Shown one piece after another: positions 1 to 11,053 of a stretch of 64,000 nt of DNA. The position numbers were made by a program, and so were the translations under genes. The DNA lies in the NCBI GenBank assembly GCA_036365455.1, contig JAWQUS010000023.1, forward strand, positions 9,672,001-9,736,000. Reading direction: 5' to 3'. A model generated the notes under the pieces. That model made no database searches. It was not told where the DNA came from and saw nothing but the letters and a program-made list of their open reading frames with translations. The first letter of the stretch is position 1. Each line of letters begins with the position of its first letter. This DNA comes from Macrosoma leucophasiata. Taxonomy: Eukaryota > Arthropoda > Insecta > Lepidoptera > Hedylidae.

Positions 1-77
1 CAGCCAAGATTTTCCAGTAATTGGCGAGTCCTACCAGTGCATCACGAGTTTTAAGAAAAGAATATCATTAATAAAAC

Positions 78-130
78 AGAATTAGAACCTGCGATCTCCT
101 GCTACGACTAAGCCACCGAGGTGCTAAAAC
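78..130 (-). repeat. tRNA-derived SINE head, family C (fragment)
   Basis: Read on the minus strand this has the order cctcggtggcttag, gtagcagg, then a B-box-like gcaggttct, matching the head of the fuller family C copy at 16586-16885. Only the pol III promoter part is recognisable. Confidence 0.5.
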
Positions 131-295
131 TAAAATATATACAAAAGTATTTGTGCCACAAGGTTGAACTGGAAAAACACTTTTTGTGTCAATCCCTAGT
201 CTTAAATTTATTCAGATTACGCTCTTAGACGATGACAATAAAATCCAACATTTCGCAATCATAAAATATATTATGTAACATCATATATGTTTACC

Positions 296-375
296 TCGAA
301 GTGATAGGCTGAGGTAAATCCATGTATTTATGCATACCTATCTACATGCAAACACCCGAGATTCTGTAGTATAAT
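296..375 (-). repeat. SINE family C body fragment
   Basis: The run of ctgaggtaaa, catgtatttatgcatacc and catgcaaacaccc matches the distal end of the family C SINE at 16586-16885 and the fragment at 55487-55600. It is a separate copy from the head fragment at 78-130, because the order would be wrong for one element. Confidence 0.45.
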
Positions 376-599
376 AATAACTAGCAAATTATCGCTGGAA
401 TATTTAGAAACCCCTACCTCGATCTCATGGGATATTAGGAAAATATATAAATAAAGTCATATCGATAATGTGATTATCGCTATCGCTATAATATCGCCTA
501 TAAAGTAATAACGACAGTTAGATTATTGCTATTGTGCTCGTAAGCTGTACAAAAAGGAAATTCAAAGACGTTAACGAGCGTAATAGCGATTCAGTTTGG

Positions 600-712
600 C
601 GGTCGAGCCGCTGGTGAAGGTAGCGGGCCATCACTGGATAAGAGCGAAAAACTCTTCGTGCTTAGTGGCAATTTTTGGTGAAGTTTTTTGTCTAGCCGTA
701 AACATCTTTCGG
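600..712 (+). repeat. LINE 3' end fragment (RT C-terminus/3'UTR)
   Basis: Contains the series ctggtgaaggtagcggg, cactggataagag and cttagtggcaattttt, as in the better copies at 29305-29452 and 31380-31535. Those encode a D-L-V-K-V-A-G type C-terminus of a LINE reverse transcriptase. This copy is degraded and has lost the GAT tail. Confidence 0.5.
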
Positions 713-730
713 ATTAATAAAATCCTTCGG

Positions 731-1507
731 AAAACACAGGTTATTTTTATAATTTTAACGTTTCAAAACTAGTCTTGACTTTTAAACTATCACACAATAT
801 ACGGTATTTCATTGCTAAATATTTGCAATAGTTAACTATTTGAGTAAATGAAAAATGCGTGAGTGTTCAATTGAAAGTTTGCTGTGTGTACGTGATATCC
901 GTTTGCGAAAATCAAACAGAATATAGTCGGCGCCAGCGCATAGCTTTACCTAATAAACAGACACTGACAATATACACTCGCGGACACATAAACTACATGA
1001 AATTCTTTGTACCTATTTATTTTGCTTGTTGAAGAATTGCAACGGTCAGCACGAGGCTGTACGCACCATCGCATTACCAATCTACCTGTCGCTAAAAGTG
1101 GTAAGTATTGTAAAGAAATATGTTATCTGGTACAGTACCTATCTGCTATATGCATGCATATATGTATATGCATTGAAATCTTTGATTTTTGGGTCTGACT
1201 GTGAATAGACATGTTCACCTACCGTCAATGTGAACTTCATGCATGATATTATAACATATTTTAAATAAAATATAATAAAAATAGGTAGGTAATGAATTTT
1301 TGACCGATTTATCCCGCAAAATTACAGAATTAAGGCTATTCGCACGCGCGCGCTCTGCGCCATTATTATCTGTATGCGGCGAAAACTTGACCTTCTTTAC
1401 TCCACTATGGTCGCGTGGCTTAAAAATTTGTAATAAGTCCACAGTTTATTAATTAACTGCCAGCCCAAGGCAATGCAATAAAATGTGAACGAAAAATTCA
1501 TCAGTCG
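731..1507. other. No recognisable gene or repeat
   Basis: A+T-rich. Two overlapping short open frames near 1007-1208 and one on the minus strand at 1215-1442 show no family motif, no consistent splice context and no composition change. I regard them as chance frames. Confidence 0.5.
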
Positions 1508-1612
1508 GGTGTGGACTTCGGTAGCTCAGTTGGGAGAGTGACTGGACTAGTAATCCCAGTAGTCGCCAGTTCGAGTCCCGCCTGAAGTCAATTTTTTCTA
1601 TACATTTTGCTT
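1508..1612 (+). repeat. tRNA-derived SINE or tRNA pseudogene, family B
   Basis: A tRNA-like fold is readable. Acceptor arms gacttcg and tgaagtc pair at 6-7 positions. An A-box/D-arm gtagctcagttgggagag is followed by an anticodon-like arm with a bulge whose 7-nt loop ctagtaa would carry AGT. A B box gttcgagtcc follows, but the T-stem pairs poorly. A T run (tttttt) sits right after the acceptor. The copy at 45965-46060 shares the 3' segment aagtcaa-ttttt, which argues for a dispersed SINE rather than a working tRNA gene. A degenerate tRNA-Thr(AGT) is the alternative. Confidence 0.55.
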
Positions 1613-1684
1613 CAAAATATTTCACTAGAATGACATGTGTTAATGTAAAAATTCTAGTAAAATAAAATACTTATATAGAACCCA

Positions 1685-1904
1685 ACAATAAATATTGAAG
1701 ATCGAGCCCATGAAAGAGACAATCCTGCAGTTTCGACTTCGTAGAGCGTTATCTCGGCTAAACACTGCCTACGTATGCACTGATAGGCCGGTATTGGTCA
1801 AAACTTAATCAAAATGGTCGTCAAATGTGACATAGTTAAGGAGCGAAAGAGATAACGCTCTACAGACCCGAAATAAGTCGAAGTCTCCATCCATAGGTCG
1901 ATGT
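1685..1904. mobile_element. MITE, family E, interrupted copy
   Basis: Starts with a diverged terminal repeat (acccaacaataaatattg, atcgagcc) and carries the internal inverted pair gtagagcgttatct and gataacgctctac typical of family E (18686-18942, 28161-28408). Its right end stops at gatg, where a family A repeat begins. Matching terminal sequence (tgtgcaatatttt) reappears at about 2124-2137 and a terminus (cttgttggatactgta) at 2310-2326, so later insertions seem to have split it. Confidence 0.6.
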
Positions 1905-2100
1905 TTTTTTTATGTAATGGAAGTGACAATCAAGGATGCACTTCACATTGATGTTAAGTGATGACTTCAGCGTATAGACATCCACACAAAGACCAAGGTC
2001 AAAATGCAGATGCGTTACCACTCCTGAGGCCTAAGGTGTTATTCCAGAAATGTGCCAGAAATTACAGGGCCGTACATTAAAAAGTTTAATGTACGGCGGT
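1905..2100 (-). repeat. Family A interspersed repeat, truncated
   Basis: Begins with a T run then atgtaatggaagtg (the A-rich 3' end on the minus strand) and keeps the blocks for tatagacatccacac, aaggtcaaaatgcag and actcctgaggcctaagg. The head half is missing. It ends in a 13-bp perfect inverted repeat (2069-2081 / 2085-2097, loop aag) built from the gccgtacatt block. Confidence 0.7.
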
Positions 2101-2149
2101 GTTTAATGTTTGTTTAAATGAAATGTGCAATATTTTCTGTGTTCTATTC

Positions 2150-2240
2150 TATTCTCAAATTCAAATTCAAATTCAAATTATTTATTGCGTTATGTCATAT
2201 GGGTACATAGGTGGTATTGTACAATGACACCCTGTTAGGG
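2150..2240 (-). repeat. LINE 3' tail with (TTTGAA)n microsatellite
   Basis: A short array of caaatt/ttcaaa units (2155-2178) is followed by atttattgcgttatg and a short unique tail. A 6-bp microsatellite directly against a LINE 3' end is typical of CR1/jockey-type insertions in insects and resembles the end at 59415-59460. No coding part remains. Confidence 0.4.
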
Positions 2241-2315
2241 TATTATTATATTTTTCCCGTGTGGCAACTATCACAATTAGTAATAATTCTGCCATAATCT
2301 GGTGATTTTTCTTGT

Positions 2316-2357
2316 TGGATACTGTAAATTCGTGTGTGGATACTGTAAATTCGTGTG
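2316..2357 (+). repeat. 21-bp tandem duplication
   Basis: Two perfect copies of a 21-bp unit (tggatactgtaaattcgtgtg form) lie at 2316-2336 and 2337-2357. The unit includes the ggatactgta terminus of MITE family E. Confidence 0.8.
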
Positions 2358-2613
2358 ACATAATTCATAGATGGCCTGTCATGAGTAAAACAAGCAAAGT
2401 CTATCTTTTGACAATAGTTGATACTCTGATACCCCGACACTAAAAAATGTTCTAGCCGTTTCAATGTCAAATTTTATGACCGGCAAATAAACGAAACGCA
2501 TGTAAATGTTATTCTCAGTGTTCGCGGAATTTGGTTTTTTTATGTTGGTTCAGTTGGTTAAGAAATCGGCAAAAAACGTTGAACTCGAAATATCCGAAAT
2601 AAAACTGCTTTTC

Positions 2614-2669
2614 AGAAAAATTGAAGACATTGTGCAAGTTAAGACTTGCACAATGTCTGCAATTTTTCT
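2614..2669. repeat. Near-perfect 26-bp hairpin
   Basis: Arms 2614-2639 and 2644-2669 are reverse complements with one mismatch, separated by the 4-nt loop taag. See the matching finding. Confidence 0.85.
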
Positions 2670-3575
2670 TTTTCGCAATTAAAAAAACGTGCGAAAAACA
2701 AAAGTTCTCGAAATAAGTTTTATGTCGTTTAACCTCTTTGCTTTTTTACTCCATCTTAAATTAACTTTATAAAATTTTCTGTAACTAGGTAGGTACGTAA
2801 TAATTCTATGTAAATTAATTTTTCACCAGTTAAAACCCATTTCAAACGCAACAATATAATAATGTACCTACTTATGCATTCATAAGATAACTTTTTCCCG
2901 CATTAAGTCCAGCTTTTTAAATATTTCACCCAATGTTTAATTTCAATCATTTTTTTTTATTTGATCTTATAAAATATATTTGAGATTTTTTTATTATATT
3001 TGTAAAAAGCAATTTTTTTGTATTTGAAGAAAGCTTTCTTTCAATGGCAAAAAATATTTTCATCACTAATTTTTTTTTATTGATAAACTTGATTGGCAAT
3101 TATAGCAGTCAAGGATTCCGTCGGTAGGTAGGTATTCTTCTAAATTTTTAATTTTAAAAACTCCTTAAATTTTTTGTCTACGTATTTTTAATGTTAATTA
3201 CTTTAGATATTAATATAATTAATTACTAGTTATTGAAAAACGCATACCTACATGGATTGATTTCCTTATTCAATTTGAATATGACGTTTGTTATTTGAAT
3301 CATCTAATGGACTTGACATGTGAACCTAATGATTAGGCGCCGTCTAAAATTACTTGAGTAATTAGACCGCAAGATGGCAGTTCTCCTTGATTGTTTTTGT
3401 TTAGTTGGCTGTAACGACATCTATGCGAATGATTATTCGACGAGTACGAATGAATCTAGTTGTACCTACTGCTTTGATTATGTCACTTTTAATTTGAACA
3501 GTTGAAGGTTGCACTGCACTAGTTTTTACTAACAGAGTTTTGAAGTATTCTGCATTGGTCGCCACTGGTTTTAGA
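2670..3575. other. A+T-rich DNA without recognisable features
   Basis: Long T and A runs dominate 2690-3250. The minus-strand open frame at 3401-3637 runs into a family A repeat and shows no protein family signal. Confidence 0.5.
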
Positions 3576-3576
3576 G

Positions 3577-3680
3577 TTCCCGTGTAGGGACTCGAGGGCG
3601 TAGGCATCACCGTATTACCTAATCTATCTGCCACCAAATGGTGATCTTCAGCACTATCGTGTTTCGGTTAGTCATTTTCT
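3577..3680 (+). repeat. Family A interspersed repeat, head part only
   Basis: Carries ggactcgagggcgtaggcat, the block accgtattacctaat and cagcactatcgtgtttcggt, i.e. the head third of family A. The A-rich 3' part is absent. Confidence 0.6.
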
Positions 3681-5120
3681 GGGTCTTCATTTATTATTTA
3701 CTATGAAACTGTCAGGGTTGAAACCCAGGGTTTGAAGTTTTAATTCTCAATATTTTTTTTAACAATTATGTACTTACCCCAGTTTTTCTATAGACTGGGA
3801 AATTTTAGTAGTTGTTTTCCTGCGGCAGAATGATTTGCTTTCAGTAGTATCATAAAAAATATCATCATCTCGAAAGGATGAGGAATGATATAAAAGTAGG
3901 TATAATTCACTAAACGTATGTACCACTTGAACTAGTACACGCACCAACATACGCTGACGAAAAGAAAGAAAAACAATACAGTGAATATTTATAAACCTTC
4001 AGACCGAAATAAGTTCACGTACCTAGTGATATGGCATAAGTAATAAAAAAAGAATATTACAGATCGATTGTACTACTAGAATACTACCATTTTGCTGTGG
4101 GAAAGCAAGAACCAAAATATAACCGTATAAAGTTATAAACCCTGGGGCCAACCCAGTGGGCTATACAATAGACCCTTCATAAGAAATTTTGTGGCAGTAA
4201 TCATAGTACATTTGTTTAGGTAAGTTAACTCAAGGTAAACAAAGAATAGCTATCAATGAAGATTGTCAAGTTTCGACGAGAATCAAGATTGACTCTTTTC
4301 ATTATTATTTTGTTCAATATTATCGTGATAGAAACGATTTATGAAAATACCTAAATAAAACCAGGCGGAATTTACCAATTAATTATAATTTCAAAAATTG
4401 TTAAACCTTTTCATTATTATTTTCTAAATATTTGATTACTACATGTACATGGACAAAAGAAGTAAGTTATTCTGATAATTTTGCCGTCAAAGTTCTAACA
4501 ATACCTGCTCTCCACATATGCACTGTTCACGGATAAAACTTAGATATTAATCTAGATTGATTTATTCAAGAACTAAGGAAAGTTACGAAGTTGTGCGAGC
4601 TTAATTTAAGCATGTAGAAATTCAGAGTAACTTTCAGACGAGTTCAAACTAGCACCAAAGACAATGTTCAGTATGACTTCGACTAAATATAATTTGTATA
4701 ATGCTTGCGCTGTTGGAGGGAATTTGACAAGAAATTGAAACTGATTGTATTATAGAGCATTAAGTTCGCAAGATGAATTTTAGTATTGTAGGAAATTTAC
4801 AAAGCAGTTGAAGTTTCACAATGTCACTACAAGAATTAACTGAATTATCTTACTCAAGAATGAGCTGTACCGTGCTGATAAGAATGAAGTTTAGGATTCG
4901 ATCACTGAGTTGGAGAGCAAATATTAATTGACTTTAATTTTTCGTATCGCCATAGACGATTATGATTCTGATACAGAGACTACAAGTTGAATTTTGATTA
5001 AGTTCATTTATTTGAACATTCACCACAGCAGGCGATTGAAACTAGTATGTTAACTATATTGAGTCAAAAAAAAGGAAATTTGTAAAAAAAAATCGACAAT
5101 GAATTAATGTAACAGTGTAG
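3681..5120. other. No recognisable gene or repeat
   Basis: A+T-rich with no open frame above about 60 codons, no splice-bounded conserved exon and no strong inverted repeat that I could see. Confidence 0.5.
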
Positions 5121-5122
5121 GC

Positions 5123-5375
5123 ATAAATAAAGAATGTCGAATGAGCGGATGATTAAACAGATATATAATGCGAATGTGGATGGTTGCAGAGGCCCACCAT
5201 GACTGACCTACCATGACCAAATAGGTCGAGTACTGTCTGAGGGTGGGGTAAAAGTCTTAGGAATCGGTATGCATAATAATATATGGAGAGAATGTTGAAT
5301 GTAGAAGAAGCACGGGATGTGTGTCAGGACCGGGATATCTGGCACTCCACACTCTCTGCCTACCCCGTAAGGGAT
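5123..5375 (+). pseudogene. RTE/jockey-type LINE ORF2 C-terminal fragment
   Basis: Reads aatgtcgaatgagcggatga, the block aatgcgaatgtggatggttg, then tgtgtcaggaccgggatatc. It matches the better copy at 55886-56205, whose translation contains the R-W-F-G-H-I-E-R-M and G-P-G-R-P-R motifs of LINE reverse transcriptase C-termini. Here the frame is broken, and the segment corresponding to the arginine-rich motif has mutated (ccaccatgactgacc). Confidence 0.65.
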
Positions 5376-7120
5376 ATAACAGTTTGGTGTTTAAGCTCTC
5401 GAAAGCTTTTGGGAGTATACGCACCAAATGAACAAACCGAATCGACCCAAATTGACAAAATATAACAACAAGCAATTGTCACTGGTGAAATATCCCAATC
5501 AACATTAGGTGACCATTGAAAATTGACCGTCTAGACAGTAGTCCAATTTACACTGATTCACACCTAACCAATGATTACTAAGCATTTCTACTTGACTACA
5601 TCAAAGCCAAATGAATCGAGGTTAATGAGTACTTAAAATAAAATTACTCAGAAAGATATTATTGGTCTTTTGTCGTCTGCCCGCACATTCTCGGTCAAGT
5701 ATTGTCGTTGGCTCGTTATGTATTAAAAATAAACAATAAACCTGTAACGTGACCTTGGCAGAAGCAGTATAATAAAACCCTGATGAACAGCAGAATAAAG
5801 AAGAGTATAATGTCAAAAAGGCGACGAACGCATACGTATGATTTAGAAACACACTTACATCCATTCAAATTTGTCATGTCCGCTTACAAAGATGAAACTC
5901 CGAGCTAACTTATACTATCTACTATCACAGTCTAAAGAAAACAATCATGTTATTTTATGTTTCTCTTTATATTTAACTTACTTGTATTCATGAATCTACA
6001 AATCTTTGCCTAAAAGTGGAACAAGTAGAAAGATTTAAATAATATTCTGGGAGTTCCTGTTCACTTCTGTTTTTGATTGTCCTCATACTGTTGTTATAAC
6101 AGGGATTCTTCAAAGATGTTCTTACGTAATATTTTTATTTACTTCAGTTTTTTGTTAGAAACATAAGTCTTATGAAATTAAATAAATATAAACTTACCAG
6201 CAATGCAGCGATCAGTAACATCAAATGTATTCGCACCATTTTCGTATTTCATACACTTGTTATTTCAGTCACTTCTTCTACAAGACAAATGTTTGATTTG
6301 TCAAGCAAGAATTGTTCGTTCAATATTACACTTTTTGATTTCTCATACGATGTATTTTTCCTGATTATAATCTAATTTGTAATCACATCTCCACTCATTA
6401 ATGTCGATTGATTTTTTAGTTTAAATATCGAAATAGTGTCATCGATAACTCGGAAAGTTTACGATTTCATAACAGCGACGATAACCTTAATACGGTTTTA
6501 TGATTCAATCGACAGCATTAACAACAGCCGTATTTGCTTGTTAAATAATTTCTCTGCAATCACCTGATTGAAATAATACTGCGAGGAAATAATTTCATCA
6601 AGAGATTTTATGGTACTTGTCTGACCGATTAGAAGCTAAAACAGTCACTCAATCAATAAAATCTTGTAATACAATTATGCAAATCACTATGTTACGCAGG
6701 TTACGCTACGATAGTATGGCTATATAATGTTCATATAGACACATATATCGTTTGATGTACCAATCAGTGATATACTGTCAAATCCTACAATGTTCAATAC
6801 ACGATAGTAAATTATTGTATTTAATGTTGATAAAGTAACACACCTGCTTTCGAATGCGATTGAATTAAATTCAGTATATTTGTAAAATTATCAAAAAAAA
6901 AACAAAGAAATACCAATAAGCAGCTTTATGTATTGTATTTTTATAAACCTTTCTATACTTTTTTTGTACATATTAGGTAGATTTTAGAAAAATGGTTTGA
7001 AGGAGAAAGTAGATTTAAAAAATTTTTTTTTGCCCATTTAAGTAAATTATTAAAGGTATACTAACAAAAATACGATTTTAGAAAATTTTCAAACTCAAGT
7101 AATACAAATGTTTTTAATCA
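5376..7120. other. No recognisable gene or repeat
   Basis: A+T-rich. The short open frames (minus strand 5622-5864, plus strand 6172-6375) have no recognisable motif and no supporting promoter or splice context. Confidence 0.5.
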
Positions 7121-7124
7121 AGCC

Positions 7125-7205
7125 GAGTCCGAAAAGCGTCCAACTGCTGGACCAAAGCCTTTCCGAAAGACGCTCACATCAGTTTTCTGCGTCGTTAGGG
7201 AAAAT
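7125..7205 (-). repeat. LINE 3' end fragment (GAT-tail family)
   Basis: The plus strand shows gcgtccaactgctggac, aaagcctttccgaaagac and cacatcag. This is the reverse complement of the gtccagcagtggacgtcttt block at the 3' end of the LINE family also seen at 29305, 31380 and 55160. Confidence 0.5.
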
Positions 7206-8072
7206 TTGTCAGAATCGCCACTCTTGCAATAGTGTCAGGTTATCTATTTTATTGAATTCGATCACTAAATTATCGGACAACATGCATCACATCAAAAGTG
7301 TCTTTGATATATAGAACCACAAAATTTGGCAGAATAATATTTTTAGGCATTATGGAAGAAAATCTACTTTTTAATCATCTCCAATTTACCCAGTATACCT
7401 AATTAGCTCCGATATATTTTTTTGCAAATGAAAACGGATTTCAATGGTTGATTACTTTCTATTTGGTTTAACTCTTTTTCTTTGAGACATCTGTATATCA
7501 ATCCCCTTAAATTGATAAAGTTTGGAGTCATCGTAAAACTTAAGTATAGGTTACTTAAAATCACGAAAAATTTGTGGGTATTTAGTCCGAACGGACCAAA
7601 ATAGTGGCCATAAATATGTTTCTACGTCCAATTAAAAATAAATGTAGAGCGATCAACCACCGACTCTACAGAGTAAACATCGACTGATAATTAACATCGG
7701 ACATCCGTCCACTGTCCATTTCTGTTGACATGACAAAATCTAATGAATACGTAAAAACTCGTATAGAAATATGATCACTGATCGGTTCCGATTATGTCTG
7801 ATTGCGAGAAACCAGTTCAAATATTTATGAATGTAGCCGGTGTGTGTGCAACACCGTGTAATGTAAGTGTTTACAATTTCTTCAAAGCTTTATTCGAACT
7901 AAAATTCATACATAAATATGAATTTAATACCGCTTGTCTGTCTGTTAAGCTTTCACTACAAAGCAGCTCAGCCGAATATGATGAAATTAAACATGGAGGT
8001 AGTTGGAACTATAGGGTAAAAAGCTAAAGGGTAAAGGCTATTTATGTATTATTACTAGGAAAAAGTCGAGTG
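7206..8072. other. No recognisable gene
   Basis: A+T-rich. The open frame at 7794-8027 (77 codons) has no family motif. Two copies of a short phrase (agtccgaacggaccaaaa form) occur at about 7587-7602 and 45227-45242, suggesting a dispersed repeat piece here. Confidence 0.4.
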
Positions 8073-8172
8073 AAACAGCTTTTGCGACTGCCGGGTCACT
8101 ACTGCTATGCTGAGGTCTCAGGTTCGATTCTCCGAATTAGGGAGGAACTGTCATTCAGATATTTCCAACAGA
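8073..8172 (+). repeat. tRNA-derived SINE, family C, 5'-truncated
   Basis: Shares cactactgctatgctgaggt, the B box caggttcgattctcc and the following tagggagg with the family C copy at 16586-16885, in the opposite orientation. The A box is missing, so it is probably transcriptionally dead. Confidence 0.6.
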
Positions 8173-8757
8173 AACATTTTTTAGCGCCACCTATGGAGTA
8201 AAATAATGTTCCTGGTAAATATTAATAGCCTCACCGACTATAACAAAGGACTCAAAAAGCGTTTTTCATGTGTTCATGAAGAAGATGTGTCCCATTGCGG
8301 TCATAACCTGTGTGTTGTGTACCGTAATCTGTATTCCACAAACGTATTTTTAAAGACTTATGTATTTCAATTAGTACTAACGCGGTATTGCATTCTCGCC
8401 GACGGCAGGTATATTTAATTCATATCACAGTCGTTTACTTGTTCTATGAATGACGAGAGTGAATGGACAAACTGCTGGCATGTATCCAATATCACTAATA
8501 TACCTTTGTTCCCGTAATAATTTACTACGCTACAAATCTCTATTTCTTTTATTTTTGTTTCTTTCCTCTTTCATAAATCTTATGGTAATTGGCGTGTTAA
8601 TATTATGATTCATTTATCAAATCTCTATTTAATATTTCAAGTGCAAAAGTAAGATTTGTGTGTGAGTATTTATCATAGGTGAAATAAATATTTATTCATC
8701 CGTAGCATTATACAAAAAATACATCATTTTATTTCACGCTTATAATTTTCTGTAGGT

Positions 8758-8905
8758 ACTGCTCGAGGTTAGATGGTGCTCGAGGGTGTAGGCAGTACCG
8801 TATTTCCTAATCTTCCTGCCGCTAAATAGTCGCTATCGTGGTTAAGCCAGTTAGTGATGCTCATAACAGCTTATGCCTCAAGAGTGGCAATTCATCTTTT
8901 TGTAT
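8758..8905 (+). repeat. Family A interspersed repeat, diverged
   Basis: Recognised by gctcgagggtgtaggcagta, the block cctgccgctaaatag, cgctatcgtgg, and gcctcaagagtggcaa. It has internal deletions compared with the copy at 23914-24201. Confidence 0.6.
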
Positions 8906-9617
8906 AATGAAATCTTTGGTTCTTATATACCTACACGTTTATAGGCAGATTTACTAAGGTACCATCTACCACATTGTGGTGGAGTGTGAACGGAGCGCTA
9001 CTTTAATATTCATTCAAATTTTCAAATTAAATTCTTTTATTTCAGACCATTTGATCCATAAAATAAATACACAATAAATCTTAGAATTAAATAGGTACAA
9101 AATATTAAAAGAGCACGGTGTAGATGCAAGGAATTTAGGTGAAATCCAAAGCATCTTAGCTGACCCTTTGAGTAATGTTGGTAAAATGCTTTGCAATGGT
9201 ATATGGAATATTATAAATTATTGATTAGGCGACACTAATTAGCTATCACGGGGCTGGCATAGTCGCACGACGACACAAAGTCCCTAAAAAATTATAAAAA
9301 AAAAGGTACCATCAATGTCCTTTTATGGTATAGGCGGGCTACGCGAAGGGGCATCTATGGCAATAGTTAGCCTTAACAGGACCAACATTGGAAATCTCTC
9401 CCTGTCTCATCTGTGTGGTCGTTACGAGGTAAGAGATTGGCGCAAAAATTAAGCATGCAAACTACAATTAGCAGCATCTAAGTTTTGTGCCCAATGTATG
9501 CTTGTTTGCCACATTAAAAAAAAAAGAGGTCTTATCGAGATTACAAGTCGCACATACCTACTATGCTGAGGTCACAATCTCCGAATTAAAAAATTAATGG
9601 CTATTGAGGTTTTTTAT
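8906..9617. other. Unassigned repeat-rich spacer
   Basis: Contains a phrase resembling family C (cctactatgctgaggtcaca at about 9556-9575) and short A runs. No gene is supported. The minus-strand frame at 9014-9196 has no motif. Confidence 0.4.
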
Positions 9618-9810
9618 AAATAATCTTACACTCAGCCCTACAGTAGGTATAAACCTGTGTCGTGGGTGCCGTTGTACACATACAACACATACACAAACAC
9701 CCAGACCCGAAACAAATATCTGTAGGCCAACACAATTTGTCCCAGTGCGGGGATCGACCCGGCGACCCTTCGAATCAAACGGTCATCTCACACCGCTGGA
9801 CTAATCGGGA
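9618..9810 (-). repeat. tRNA-derived SINE, family D
   Basis: On the minus strand it begins cccgattagtccagcggtgt (A-box region), then a B-box-like cgggtcgatcccc, then a body with gttgtatgtgtacaacgg and aggtttatacctactgtagg. A second copy (17262-17432) and a fragment (33172-33250) share this order. It directly abuts a family A repeat at 9811. The short plus-strand open frame across it is not a gene. Confidence 0.65.
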
Positions 9811-10096
9811 TGTTTTATAATGTAATTAAGGTGGCAAACAAGCATTCAGTTTACATTGATGTTAAGTGACGACTGCAGCCTATAGACACTTACACAAAGA
9901 CCAGAGGTCAAAATGCATATGCGTTACCACCCCTGTGACCTTAGTTATTATGTCTCTGTGATAGTTATTACGGAGCTATACATTACCATCTAACCGGAAC
10001 ACGAAAGTGCTGAACGCTTGCATTTGGCGGCAGGTCAATTAGGTAATACGGTGGTATATACGCGCTCGAGCTCCTACACTGGAACTTTATCACGAG
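9811..10096 (-). repeat. Family A interspersed repeat, near full length
   Basis: From the T/A-rich 3' end (ttttataatgtaattaagg) to the head (cgctcgagctcctacact). The internal block between cctgtgacc and cggagctatacatt is changed. It sits end to end with SINE D. Confidence 0.75.
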
Positions 10097-10644
10097 TAAA
10101 AAATTCAATTTTAGAACATTACCAAGCCAACATTGAAGTTTGATAATATGCCTATTGCTCGCCATATTTAAATATTACAAGAGATCCAAAAGAAAGTTAT
10201 TTGCGTATTACTGATATAACATGTATACATTTATGTATTTCCCTCTGCCCATCCCTTCGGGGGGGAGTACATGCGTGGAATTATAATATATTTAGTCGAA
10301 AATTAATGTTTTCACAAAATTAACTAACAACTCTTCTTATCTCATAATATATTAATTAAACTATTAGGTAGGCGATAGTAGGATACAAATAGTGTTAACT
10401 TATACTGAAACTGTAATACAACATACGGGTTAGTCAGATACCATATTTTTATTTTTATTACTTTAGTGATAACATTTATATCAGGGTCCTAATAAATATC
10501 GAGATATTCTTTAAACACGTTGTCAACTAAAATACAACGGGTGTTGTTACTAGCTTTATCTTCCCAGACATATGTTCAGTCCTTTCATACTTTTTTTTTC
10601 AAAAATCTAATTAAAAAATCTCGTGTCACAGTGTTTGTAACAAT
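10097..10644. other. No recognisable gene
   Basis: A+T-rich. A small piece near 10238-10280 (cctctgcccatcccttcggg) resembles the distal block of SINE family C. The open frame at 10520-10747 runs into the MITE at 10645 and is not supported. Confidence 0.45.
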
Positions 10645-10866
10645 TAGCCTGGGTTGCACCACGACTTTTGTTTATGTTATTGTAACATTCACATCCTTTT
10701 CTAACTTAAAGAAATCTGTTGAAGTTAGAGCAGGATGTGAAATGTGATGTTAGAGCAGGATGTGAAATGTGATGTTAGAGCAGGATGTGAAATGTGATGT
10801 TAGAGCAGGATGTGAAATGTTACAATAACTTTAACTTTAACAAAAGTCATGGTGCAACCCAGGCTA
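10645..10866. mobile_element. TA-flanked MITE with internal 25-bp repeats
   Basis: Termini gcctgggttgcaccacgact (10647 on) and its near-perfect reverse complement ending at 10864 are flanked by TA on both sides. The arms continue inward (ttgtaacattcacatcc versus atgtgaaatgttacaat). Four tandem 25-bp units start at 10724, 10749, 10774 and 10799. TA duplication with TIRs is the signature of Tc1/mariner-type non-autonomous elements. There is no coding capacity. Confidence 0.8.
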
Positions 10867-10940
10867 CTCCTCCGAAACGGCTGCACCGATCATTATGAAA
10901 TTTTGTGTGTATATTTGGTAAGAGAATCGGTTATAGTCTA
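10867..10940 (+). repeat. Dispersed repeat fragment (cgaaacggctgcaccgat type)
   Basis: The phrase ctcctccgaaacggctgcac followed by cgatcattatgaaattttgt resembles the segments at 38640-38720 and 39245-39320, which are ends of a common lepidopteran repeat. Confidence 0.4.
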
Positions 10941-11053
10941 TTTCTTATATCCCTTAATGGTAAGGATGATTCTTACCAATTTTTTTTTCTGCTTTTTGGA
11001 GATTTAATTTTTTTATACCTCTAAGGCGATACTAAGTTCAATCAAGAACATCA

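Noticed and set aside
3401..3637. 78-codon minus-strand frame as a small gene
   Set aside because: Half of it lies in a family A repeat; no start context or motif.
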